The notes under the pieces were generated by a model, which saw only the letters and a list, made by a program, of their open reading frames with translations, was not told the DNA's origin and did no database searches. A stretch of 64,000 nucleotides of DNA from Spirulina major PCC 6313 (GTDB lineage: Bacteria; Cyanobacteriota; Cyanobacteriia; Cyanobacteriales; Spirulinaceae). The stretch is taken from the NCBI RefSeq assembly GCF_001890765.1, contig NZ_KV878783.1, positions 187,028 to 251,027 of the forward strand. The letters run 5' to 3'. The translations under genes and the position numbers were made by a program. Of this stretch, positions 35,574-45,030 are shown one piece after another. Position 1 is the stretch's first letter. Every line of letters begins with the position of its first letter.

Positions 35574-35633
35574 AACCCGCCAAAAAAGAAGACGTTAGAG
35601 CATTGCACTCTAGCGTCTTGTTTTTGGCGGGTT
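35574..35633. terminator. Strong bidirectional terminator between psrp3 and atpC
   Basis: A near-perfect inverted repeat of about 26 bp per arm, from AACCCGCCAAAAA to TTTTTGGCGGGTT, surrounds a short loop at CATTGCA. The A and T runs within the arms give a U-tract on either strand, so it can end transcripts of both convergent genes. Confidence 0.9.
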
Positions 35634-35645
35634 CTCTAAAATTGT

Positions 35646-36059
35646 TTAGCTTTTAGTCATGCCGCCAGCGGCTTGAAACCGCGATCGCGTCCGTCGCAGC
35701 GCTTGATTCGCTTGGATTTTGCCTTGGCGATCCTCAGCACCCACCGCATTCACGGCAGCTTGGGCCGCTTCATACTCTTGTTTGGCGGTCTCTTGGTCAA
35801 TCTTGCTGCCTTGTTCAGCCCCATTGACTAAGATCGTCACTTGATCTTGTTCCACTTCGGCAAACCCACCCATGAGGGCGATCGCCTGCCAATCTTTCTC
35901 AGCCCGCACACGCATCACCCCAATATCTAGGGCCGTTAATAGCGGCGCGTGACCACCTAAAATTCCAATTTGCCCCGTAATGCTTGGCAGAATAACCTCT
36001 TGGGCTTCTCCCTTCCACACGGTTTTATCCGGGGCAATTACACGCACACTTAATGACAT
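35646..36059 (-). CDS. atpC: ATP synthase epsilon subunit
   Basis: A 137-residue subunit of the F1 central stalk, thylakoid/plasma membrane ATP synthase. The N-terminal beta-barrel ([42 protein letters not shown]) and the C-terminal helical hairpin ([29 protein letters not shown]) are present. MSLSVRV at 36059 is taken as start. It follows atpD by about 100 bp, forming the atpD-atpC unit that in cyanobacteria is separate from the main atp operon. Confidence 0.96.
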   Translation of the reverse strand: MSLSVRVIAPDKTVWKGEAQEVILPSITGQIGILGGHAPLLTALDIGVMRVRAEKDWQAIALMGGFAEVEQDQVTILVNGAEQGSKIDQETAKQEYEAAQAAVNAVGAEDRQGKIQANQALRRTRSRFQAAGGMTKS

Positions 36060-36161
36060 TGCTCTTACTTCACTGCGGATTAGTTCAACCAAATTGAGAA
36101 CGCTGAACCCTTCTGTTACCGAGCATTGACCCCGGCAACAGAAGGGTTATGGAGTCAACGT

Positions 36162-37649
<1,488 letters not shown>

Positions 37650-38171
37650 TTAACGGATCTTCAAGGGGTCTGACGTACCGTGCAACTAGGGTTGTAGGGG
37701 CAGCGGGTCAGGGGTCTCAAGACGATGAAAACCGAACCATCACCGTCTGTGTTGACAGATCGCGATGATTGCCGACGGGGGGAACGCTCACGGGCTGACC
37801 GAGAAATGGGGGCAGGCGAGGCGTGTTCGTCACGGCAGGCTTTCAACGGAGTGAGCAGGATGCTCAGGATGATTGCACAAGGTGTTTTTAGGGTGTGCGA
37901 CTCCGGAACGGATGACTCACACGTTGTTAAACGAATGTGAAATTTTCCACTCTACAGATTATCATTCTTTCGCCCTCTTCCTCGCATTTGACCTCCAGAT
38001 CGATTGGGGATAGGAGGGTGGCGGGCTGGGATGAAATTTTAGATTCTCCGTGAAAGCCCCGCACTCTGCCGAAGGCGAGTGACGGGATGAAAGCGGGGCG
38101 GGTGCGAGTCCCCCTCGTAGTTATGCCAAGCACTTGCGGGGCGATGGAGAGAGGAGACGAGTAACCGCCAA

Positions 38172-38221
38172 TCTTTTGACGTACTCTCCCGCATAAATGA
38201 CGGGGGATTCTGGGTTCAGAC
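38172..38221 (-). mobile_element. Solo right end of an IS1341/IS605-type element
   Basis: On the reverse strand this reads TGAACCC, then AGAATCCCCCGTC, a short loop, GCGGGAGAGT and CGTCAA. It matches base for base in pattern the right end of the tnpB element at 55797-55836. No tnpB body is attached, so this is a remnant or deletion derivative. Confidence 0.45.
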
Positions 38222-38634
38222 AGCAATTGCAGGCGTAGCCCGTCTTATCTTGCCTAGCCCAATGGACAACGCCCTGCCCATAAGGTGCTCACCCCGGAAT
38301 TTTACTTCGCGCTAGCGAACGCTTTTATTGTATCACCACCGAATCAATTCGGTTATTCGCTTATATCCCCCGAATAAAATTCAGGGGGCTTTACGCATCA
38401 CGCTCGTAAAATTGAATTGGCACGGCAGCAATGCCCATGATGGCCAAGACTAGCGGCAGCTTTTTGTCCCGACACAAACGTACAGGCTTGCCTGGTGAAC
38501 AGTGCGGCGGATCAGAAATGCATGAGTCCTCAAAAAAGATAATTGAATCATCTGCGGCTGGATAGGTCGTGGATGTCAAAAAAACGCCTGTGAACGGGTT
38601 CTGTCGGGGGCTTTGCCTAGACAAGACCGGATGA

Positions 38635-38730
38635 AGCAGGAACTTCCCAAGATGCCGGGGCAGATGGACTTCTGTCCGTGAGGTGGGAAGCCCGTGCTGT
38701 ACCCGTAGGGTCAGCGTCGGGAGAATGTCA
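38635..38730 (+). mobile_element. Possible second IS1341-type 3' end remnant
   Basis: Contains ATGAAGCAGGAAC, then GGGAAGCCCGTGCTG-TACCCGTAGGGT-CAGCGTCGGGA, and ends with GAATGTCAC. This hairpin-plus-TGTCAC form resembles the 3' termini of tnpB elements in cyanobacteria. No transposase is recognisable upstream. Assignment rests on pattern memory only. Confidence 0.3.
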
Positions 38731-38902
38731 CCTGCTCTGGTCGGGGATACGGATGGATTTTCCCGTCGGGCTGATGCAGCACTAACGTCTACGGCTACTA
38801 TAGTATGAGAAAACGCTTACTCTGCTCCTGTTGTGGGTGAGGCTGTGGCGTTCTCCTCTATTGCCTGCGCTTGTTGACCGCTTTCGTGCTTGAGTCAGAT
38901 TG

Positions 38903-39475
38903 ATGAAACAGACGAATCAGCCATTGCACCTCGAATTTGATACCGACCGTGCGTATATTCCAATTATCTATGAGGAGCGGGAAGTGGGGTTTTGTACGCC
39001 CGAAATTGCGGCGCGGATTGTGGAGACGCTGAATGAGGATGAGCAACTCCATGAGGATAATGAGACGCTGACGAAGGCGTTGCAGATGGTCTGTCGGGAT
39101 TTGCTGAAAAAAACGGGGGGGAATCCGGCGAATGTGACGCGGTTGATGGAGCGGTATTTGGAGAATGCGAAGCGGCCGGAGCATGGGACGCGGGCGATCG
39201 CATTCCTGCTGCGCGATCGCCAACAGGAACTAGATGTCAGTGATAAAGAGTTTGTCTTTTTTTGTAATTCCTATCGCCTGTCGCCCCAAGAGTTGCGGGA
39301 TATCTATCGCGGCAAGGATATTACGGATAATCAAATCAAGGTCTTGTCGCGAATTTTGGGGAAATCGGTTGAAGATATCCGCAATATCCGCGATGGCTTT
39401 AGCAATAATGAGATGAATACCCTGGCGCGGATTTTGGGGACATCGGCCCAGGAATTAACGGAATTACTGAAGTAG
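38903..39475 (+). CDS. Conserved hypothetical protein, 190 aa
   Basis: I do not recognise a named family. The protein is soluble and mostly helical. Its N-terminal strand-rich part ([38 protein letters not shown]) is followed by a charged helical region. Two related C-terminal helical motifs, [12 protein letters not shown] and [12 protein letters not shown], look like an internal duplication. ATG 38903 is used; a TTG immediately before it would add one residue. It lies 89 bp upstream of rpoZ on the same strand. Confidence 0.7.
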   Translation: MKQTNQPLHLEFDTDRAYIPIIYEEREVGFCTPEIAARIVETLNEDEQLHEDNETLTKALQMVCRDLLKKTGGNPANVTRLMERYLENAKRPEHGTRAIAFLLRDRQQELDVSDKEFVFFCNSYRLSPQELRDIYRGKDITDNQIKVLSRILGKSVEDIRNIRDGFSNNEMNTLARILGTSAQELTELLK

Positions 39476-39564
39476 AGACGTGGCGATCGCACCTTTTGCC
39501 ATCCCATCGATTCGGGGAATATGGCACAATAGGGGACGTTCTCTTGATCCTGACCCCTCAACCT

Positions 39565-39792
39565 ATGGCTAAACGTCTTCCCTTTGACTCTAGTGAAATT
39601 ACGACCCGCGCTGATGAATTAATGGGCGCAGCGTCGAACCGCTATCGGATTACGGTGCAGGTGGCCAATCGGGCTAAACGGCGGCGGTATGAGGATTTTG
39701 AAAATTTGGATGATTCGTTGATGAAGCCGGTGATTCGGGCGGTGATTGAAATGTCCGATGAATTGACGCAGCCGGAAATTATTAGCGATTAA
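39565..39792 (+). CDS. rpoZ: RNA polymerase omega subunit
   Basis: A 75-residue assembly subunit of RNA polymerase. The family core [30 protein letters not shown] is intact, followed by [24 protein letters not shown], typical of cyanobacterial omega. [12 protein letters not shown] at 39565 is the start; the open frame extends upstream without family similarity. Confidence 0.92.
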   Translation: MAKRLPFDSSEITTRADELMGAASNRYRITVQVANRAKRRRYEDFENLDDSLMKPVIRAVIEMSDELTQPEIISD

Positions 39793-39842
39793 TGGGCCGC
39801 GACGGAAAATGGGGGCGATCGCGCCACTGCAATGAAGTAACC

Positions 39843-40421
39843 ATGGGGAAACAGATGCGAAAATTCATCCTGATTTGGGTGCTGACGATCGCCGCGATCG
39901 TGAGTCTCCCGTCCTGGCAACCCACCCCCCAGCACCTCGCCCTCGCCCAGTCGCCGCGCTTGGTCAATGTGGCGGAGGAGGTCTATCGTCAATTTCCGGA
40001 TCTTCCCCGCGCCAATGACTACGCCCTCCTCAATGGCACACCCCAACCGGACAACACCCTGCTCTATCGCCTTGTGTACTACCACACCCGGATTAAGCGG
40101 CGATCGCCCCGCTATCGCCTCGATTGGAAATTAACCCTCGCGGACTATCTCGGCGACAACGAAGACATCATTCCCGATCAATATCCCGGCAACACGACCC
40201 TGACGGAAAATCCCCTCCGGGGCGATCGCACTGCCCTCGATCGCCTCAACCTCCAGCAGCGCACCGCCCTCGTCAACCTCCTCGCCGCGATCCATCGTCC
40301 CCCCTCCGATCGCCCCGCCGCCCCGCCCCCACCTCAACCCCAACCCACACCCCCCACACCCCCCACCGCACCCCAACCCCCCGCCCTGCCCCAACCCGGC
40401 GACTCCCGCCTCCTGCTGTAA
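39843..40421 (+). CDS. Hypothetical exported protein with proline-rich tail
   Basis: A 192-residue protein that I do not recognise. A signal peptide (FILIWVLTIAAIVSLPSWQPTPQHLALAQ) is followed by a domain containing LVNVAEEVYRQFPDLPRANDYALLNGTPQPDNTLLYRLVYYHTRIKRRSPRYRLDWKLTLADYLGDN. The last 35 residues are almost pure Pro/Gln/Ala, perhaps a wall- or membrane-spanning linker. The upstream frame overlaps rpoZ; 39843 places the signal at the N-terminus. Confidence 0.65.
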   Translation: MGKQMRKFILIWVLTIAAIVSLPSWQPTPQHLALAQSPRLVNVAEEVYRQFPDLPRANDYALLNGTPQPDNTLLYRLVYYHTRIKRRSPRYRLDWKLTLADYLGDNEDIIPDQYPGNTTLTENPLRGDRTALDRLNLQQRTALVNLLAAIHRPPSDRPAAPPPPQPQPTPPTPPTAPQPPALPQPGDSRLLL

Positions 40422-40460
40422 ACTGCTGTAAACCGCGTGGATTGCCGCACCCCAACGCCT

Positions 40461-42014
40461 ATGACCACGGTTGCAATTGATTTTGGTACCAGCAACACCC
40501 TCGTCAGCCTCCTTGCCCCTGACACCCAACGCCCAGAAAGTATTCAAATCGACGGCATCACCCGTCTGTTTTCCCCCGCCACCGGGCCCCAAATTCCCAT
40601 CATTCCCAGCCTGGTGTATGTGCAAGACGCTCACACTCAGGTGGTCGGTGAACCGGTGCGTCGCCATCGCCTCGGTGAACGCAATCCCCAACGCCGCTTC
40701 CGGGGCTTTAAACGGGATCTGGTCGCTGCCTTCCCAACGCCGCCCCGCAGTCTAGATGGGGTGAGCTACAGCAGTCGGGAGATCGCCGAGCGGTTTTTAA
40801 CCACGATTTGGCACGGTCTTCAACCCTTTGAACCGTCCAGTCTGATCCTAACCATTCCCGTCGGAGCGTTTGAACGCTATCTCCATTGGTTTAAGGCCTG
40901 GGCCATGCAGCACGGGATTGAACAGGTGCAGTTTGTCGATGAATCGACAGCGGCGGCGTTGGGGTATGGGGTGGAGCATCCCAATGCGATCGTTTTGGTG
41001 GTGGATTTTGGCGGGGGGACGCTGGATCTAAGTCTGGTGCGGACTCAGCAACACCCGACAGCGGCAACCCTCCAGGCGCAGGTGATTGCCAAAGCCGATG
41101 CGGTGCTGGGGGGGGAAGATGTGGATATTTGGATTGCGGAGGACTATCTCCAACGGCGAGGCATGGCGCGGGAATCCTTGACGATGACGGCCTGGCAGCA
41201 ATTGCTCGAACTGTCGGAACGGTTAAAAATTCAGCTTTCCCAGACGGCGATCGCTTCCGAAACCTGGCTTGATGACGAGACCTTAAGGGCCGATGTGGTG
41301 GATTTAGACCGCGATCGCCTCGCCGCCATCCTCGAACGCCATTTCTTCCTTGACCATTTACGCGATGCCCTCGATACCGTGCTCCAACTCGCCCTCAATC
41401 AAGGCGTGCATAAAAGCGACATTGAACAGGTGTTACTTGTCGGCGGCAGTTGCTTAATCCCCGCCGTGCAGGACTTGATCACGGCCTATTTTGGGCGATC
41501 GCGCCTCAAACAAGACCAACCCTTCACCGCCGTCTGCCATGGTGCCCTCAGCCTTCAGCGCATCCATCACATCGACGACTACCTCCACCACAGCTACGCC
41601 ATCCGCCTCTGGGAACCCGCCACCCGCACCTACACCTACTTCACCCTCTTCACCCAAGGCCAACGTTATCCCTGTGTCCGTAGCGAAGTCCTCACCCTCC
41701 AAGTCGCCAGCACCGGCCAAACAGAAATCCGCCTTGATATTGGCGAACTCGGCAGCAGCGTCGCCGCCACCGTCACCTACGACGACCAGGGGCGCATGGT
41801 CAGCCAACAACTCCAGCATCAAGCCCAATACCAAGCCCTCGAACCCCACAGCGCCACCCGAATCGCCACCCTCACCCCACCCGGAGACGTGGGCACTGAC
41901 CGGATTACCGTCCAGTTTGAAGTCAACGAACAGCGTCTTTTATTGGCCACCGTTTACGATCTCCTCACCCAAACCACCCTCTTGAATCGAGGCGCGATCG
42001 CTCAACTGCAATAG
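40461..42014 (+). CDS. Hsp70-like ATPase (DnaK family, divergent)
   Basis: A 517-residue protein with the actin/Hsp70 nucleotide-binding fold: phosphate-1 motif VAIDFGTSNTLVSL, phosphate-2 VVDFGGGTLDLSLV and adenosine motif VLLVGGSCLIPAVQDLI. It is clearly shorter than DnaK (about 610-640) and its C-terminal part (about 390-517) does not show the canonical substrate-binding domain with lid, only beta-rich sequence. Such proteins are common in cyanobacteria; client proteins are unknown. It follows the proline-rich exported protein by 39 bp. Confidence 0.85.
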   Translation: MTTVAIDFGTSNTLVSLLAPDTQRPESIQIDGITRLFSPATGPQIPIIPSLVYVQDAHTQVVGEPVRRHRLGERNPQRRFRGFKRDLVAAFPTPPRSLDGVSYSSREIAERFLTTIWHGLQPFEPSSLILTIPVGAFERYLHWFKAWAMQHGIEQVQFVDESTAAALGYGVEHPNAIVLVVDFGGGTLDLSLVRTQQHPTAATLQAQVIAKADAVLGGEDVDIWIAEDYLQRRGMARESLTMTAWQQLLELSERLKIQLSQTAIASETWLDDETLRADVVDLDRDRLAAILERHFFLDHLRDALDTVLQLALNQGVHKSDIEQVLLVGGSCLIPAVQDLITAYFGRSRLKQDQPFTAVCHGALSLQRIHHIDDYLHHSYAIRLWEPATRTYTYFTLFTQGQRYPCVRSEVLTLQVASTGQTEIRLDIGELGSSVAATVTYDDQGRMVSQQLQHQAQYQALEPHSATRIATLTPPGDVGTDRITVQFEVNEQRLLLATVYDLLTQTTLLNRGAIAQLQ

Positions 42015-42032
42015 CCCCTCTAGTCCCGATCC

Positions 42033-43898
42033 CTACCAACAGGGATTGCTCCGCAGCAACAATTCCGCCGCCGCCGCCGGCAACGGCCGCGCAAAAAAGT
42101 AACCCTGACCATATTCACACCCCAACGCCCGCAAATGTGCCAATTGATGGGCCGTTTCAATCCCTTCAGCAATGGTTTCAATTCCCAAATTATGCCCCAA
42201 GGCAATAATCGCCTGCACAATTTCTAAATTCTTCGGAGCCTCCCCAATGCGACTCACAAACGACTGATCAATCTTCAACGTATCCATCGGAAAGCGATGC
42301 AAATAACTCAGCGATGAAAACCCCGTCCCAAAATCATCCAAACTTAATTGCAGTTGGCGTAATTTTAGCTCCACTAACAACGACATCACCGATTCTGGCT
42401 GTTCAATTAACACGCTTTCCGTCACTTCAAGCTTGAGGCATGAACTATCGACTTGACTGCGATCGAGGGTGGCATCAATCCGACCGAGAAAGTTGGCTTG
42501 GGAAAATTGACGCACCGAAAAGTTAACACTCATGATTAACGGTTCCGGCGTAATTCGACTATCATGCCAATGTTTTAATTGATGGCAAGCCGTATGAAAC
42601 ACCCATTCACCAATGGGGACAATTAAGCCGGTTTCTTCAGCCGCAGGAATAAATTCTCCCGGCGAAATGAAACCCTTTTGGGGATGATTCCACCGGATTA
42701 AGGCTTCAAATCCAATAATTTTTCCCCGTTGCAGTGAAATAATCGGCTGATAGTGCAGCGTAAATTCATCCTGCTCTAGGGCACGACGTAAATCAGTTTC
42801 TAGTTCCAGTAAGTAACGGGCTTGATGATGGAGTTCTGCATTGAAAATTTCATAACATCCTTTACCAACGGCTTTGGCTTGATACATTGCCGTATCAGCA
42901 TCGCGGAGAATATGCTCCGGATCGGTGTACAGAATCGGTTGGGTCTCTGCTGCGATCGCAGGGTTTAATTCGGTATAAAAGCGATCGCGGTTAAACACAA
43001 CCCCAATACTGGCATTGATGAAAATTTCATAATCCACCAGATGAAAGGGTTGAGCAAGTTGCAGATTGAGCGAATGCGCTAAGTCGATCACCTCCTGGGC
43101 GCGATCGATGCCATCCACAAGAATCGCAAACTCATCCCCACCGAGGCGAGCTAAGGTGTCTTGACTGCGGAGACAGGTAGACAAGCGGTGGGCGATCGCC
43201 ACCAGCAGACGATCGCCCACGCTATGACCCAGGGAATCATTGACCCGCTTGAAGCGATCGCAATCTAGAAATAAAACGGCAAAGCCATAACTTTCACGAT
43301 CTTGGCCATACAGCAACATTGCCTGTAATCGCTCCATCAAGAGGGCACGATTTGGTAGTTTTGTGAGGGAATCATGGAGAGCGAGATACAGTAAATCTTG
43401 TTGAGCTTGCTTGCGTTCTTGAACTTCACGCTCTAGGGCTTGTGTTCGCTCACTAACCCGCGCTTCAAGTTGTTCATTCAGTTGTTCCAGGGAGGTGCGA
43501 AGTTGACGAATGATCAGTTGATTTTTAACCCGTGCTAATACTTCACCGAAATGAAATGGTTTGGTAATGTAATCAACCCCACCAACCGAAAATGCTTTGA
43601 CTTTATCCAACACCTCATCCAATGCACTGATGAAAATAACCGGGACATTGGCAGTGTGTTGATCCGCCTTGAGATGTTGGCACACTTCATAGCCATCCAT
43701 CCCTGCCATACAAATATCAAGCAAGATTAAATCAGGCGGCAGAGCTTTTGCGCCCATAATCGCCATCTTGCCATTAATGGCACTCCGAACTTTATAACCG
43801 TGCTGGGTTAATGCTGTTGTTAACAGTCGCAGATTTTCGGGTGTATCATCAACCAGTAAAATATCTGCTTTTGCAGTCTTCCCATGTTTCATGCTCAT
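42033..43898 (-). CDS. Response regulator with GGDEF and EAL domains
   Basis: A 621-residue c-di-GMP signalling protein. The receiver (about 10-125) has the acidic pair in LLVDDTPENLRLL, phospho-accepting Asp in LILLDICMAGMDG and Lys in ITKPFHF. A coiled coil (about 130-165) leads to a GGDEF domain with intact LARLGGDEFAIL (diguanylate cyclase) and an EAL domain with GFEALIRWNHP and later TESVLIE, DDFGTGFSSL, KIDQSFV (phosphodiesterase). Both catalytic motifs look intact, so the net activity cannot be predicted. Its kinase is not encoded nearby. Confidence 0.92.
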   Translation of the reverse strand: MSMKHGKTAKADILLVDDTPENLRLLTTALTQHGYKVRSAINGKMAIMGAKALPPDLILLDICMAGMDGYEVCQHLKADQHTANVPVIFISALDEVLDKVKAFSVGGVDYITKPFHFGEVLARVKNQLIIRQLRTSLEQLNEQLEARVSERTQALEREVQERKQAQQDLLYLALHDSLTKLPNRALLMERLQAMLLYGQDRESYGFAVLFLDCDRFKRVNDSLGHSVGDRLLVAIAHRLSTCLRSQDTLARLGGDEFAILVDGIDRAQEVIDLAHSLNLQLAQPFHLVDYEIFINASIGVVFNRDRFYTELNPAIAAETQPILYTDPEHILRDADTAMYQAKAVGKGCYEIFNAELHHQARYLLELETDLRRALEQDEFTLHYQPIISLQRGKIIGFEALIRWNHPQKGFISPGEFIPAAEETGLIVPIGEWVFHTACHQLKHWHDSRITPEPLIMSVNFSVRQFSQANFLGRIDATLDRSQVDSSCLKLEVTESVLIEQPESVMSLLVELKLRQLQLSLDDFGTGFSSLSYLHRFPMDTLKIDQSFVSRIGEAPKNLEIVQAIIALGHNLGIETIAEGIETAHQLAHLRALGCEYGQGYFFARPLPAAAAELLLRSNPCW

Positions 43899-44505
43899 GA
43901 CAACTTGAAGACAAACGAATCCCGAATACTGAACGGAAAGAACACGGTAATGATCTTGACTGAATTATAGTGCAAATCTAGGGCATTCTGGCGCAGGCTA
44001 AATCTCATTTTAAGGGGAGGATGACCAGAAAGTCGGTGATCCTATTTTGCAATACTTTATCTTTGAAGACTGTAGGATGGCAACTATTTCGCCATTACCA
44101 TGATAGATTGTTACGTCCAGTCAAATGGTGGGAAGGCTAGGCTTAACTCTCTCGCTGCTGTTCTGTTACTGCGTATTCATCACGCTCAATTGTTGGACTC
44201 GCTTGTCTTTGATTCCCTTGAATCTTCTTGAAAAAGGGGGAATTGCTAGGTAAGGGCTTTCCGAAATCTGGCTAATGTTGTCAGTCAACCAGGGGGAATT
44301 GATCCCCAATCCACAGGGGTTATTTCAACGAGTAACGTCCGGGCAGCGAATGAGGCGATCGCACCCTAGAAGAGTTCAGCCATGGGCGGTAAGTCTCTGG
44401 CTCACCCATATCCGATCCAGACTCGCAACTTGGATTGTGTCTCAGCGATCGCTGTTGTAGTGTGAGGTGTGTTGATAACAACTACAGCGCATGCAGGAAC
44501 GAAAA
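43899..44505. other. Gene-free region, 607 bp
   Basis: No frame in this stretch has a convincing start or product. It should contain the promoter of the minus-strand REC-GGDEF-EAL gene at its left end and the terminator of the small secreted-protein gene at its right end. A few short CCCC/GGGG pairings occur around 44215-44320, without a clear terminator. Confidence 0.5.
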
Positions 44506-44736
44506 CTAATGTCCACCGGCCCCAGAGGTGCGGCTTGGGCCACCATTATCTTGGTCAGGCTCAAACTTTTTCTGGGTGGAAGGGTTCAGGGGGTGGTCTT
44601 GCACAAAGGATATTGAGCCAAAAGCCTCTTGATGAGGTTGCTCTTGCAAATCCCATGCCTTAGCACCGGACGAACCCAACGTAATCTGGAGTCCGACCAG
44701 GGTCAAAATGCTAGTGGTGCGCAAAAGAGTCAACAT
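44506..44736 (-). CDS. Small exported protein, 76 aa
   Basis: Begins with a clear signal peptide (LTLLRTTSILTLVGLQITLGSSGAKAW, cleavage probably after AKA). The mature part of about 49 residues ends KKFEPDQDNGGPSRTSGAGGH. This tail resembles the F-x-P-P-x...P-x-x-T-x-G-A-G motif found next to or within DUF928-type exported proteins of cyanobacteria. ATG 44736 is used; a longer frame begins at 44814 without support. Function unknown. Confidence 0.55.
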   Translation of the reverse strand: MLTLLRTTSILTLVGLQITLGSSGAKAWDLQEQPHQEAFGSISFVQDHPLNPSTQKKFEPDQDNGGPSRTSGAGGH

Positions 44737-45030
44737 GGCCTTAGATGGGTAATACAGCCTTATGGGAGACTTGTCTATACTCTTCAGTATATTCACGTAC
44801 TCCGCGAATTGCAATGCGTAAATGTTAAAAAATCACAAATGTTATGGTTTGGGTAAAAATGCAGGCACTGTCACCTATGGCCAGGGTCGCACTTTATGTA
44901 CCTTTAAGAAAACTTAATGCATTCATTAATAGCTTAGCGTACAACGCGATGGAGGGGAAATGTCAAGCACCGTTGCCATCCACACCAACTTGAGAGATGG
45001 ATGACGGACGGATCATCGGGGATATGGGGG

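Noticed and set aside
38036-38240. Possible riboswitch or RNase P RNA in the GC-rich hairpin region
   Set aside because: None of the conserved rnpB strings or cobalamin/TPP riboswitch boxes could be found on either strand.
38391-38624. 77-residue minus-strand frame ending AAVPIQFYERDA
   Set aside because: No ribosome site or family; it overlaps structured IS-remnant DNA. A vague resemblance of CSPGKPVRLCRDKK to IscB N-termini was considered but is too short to support.
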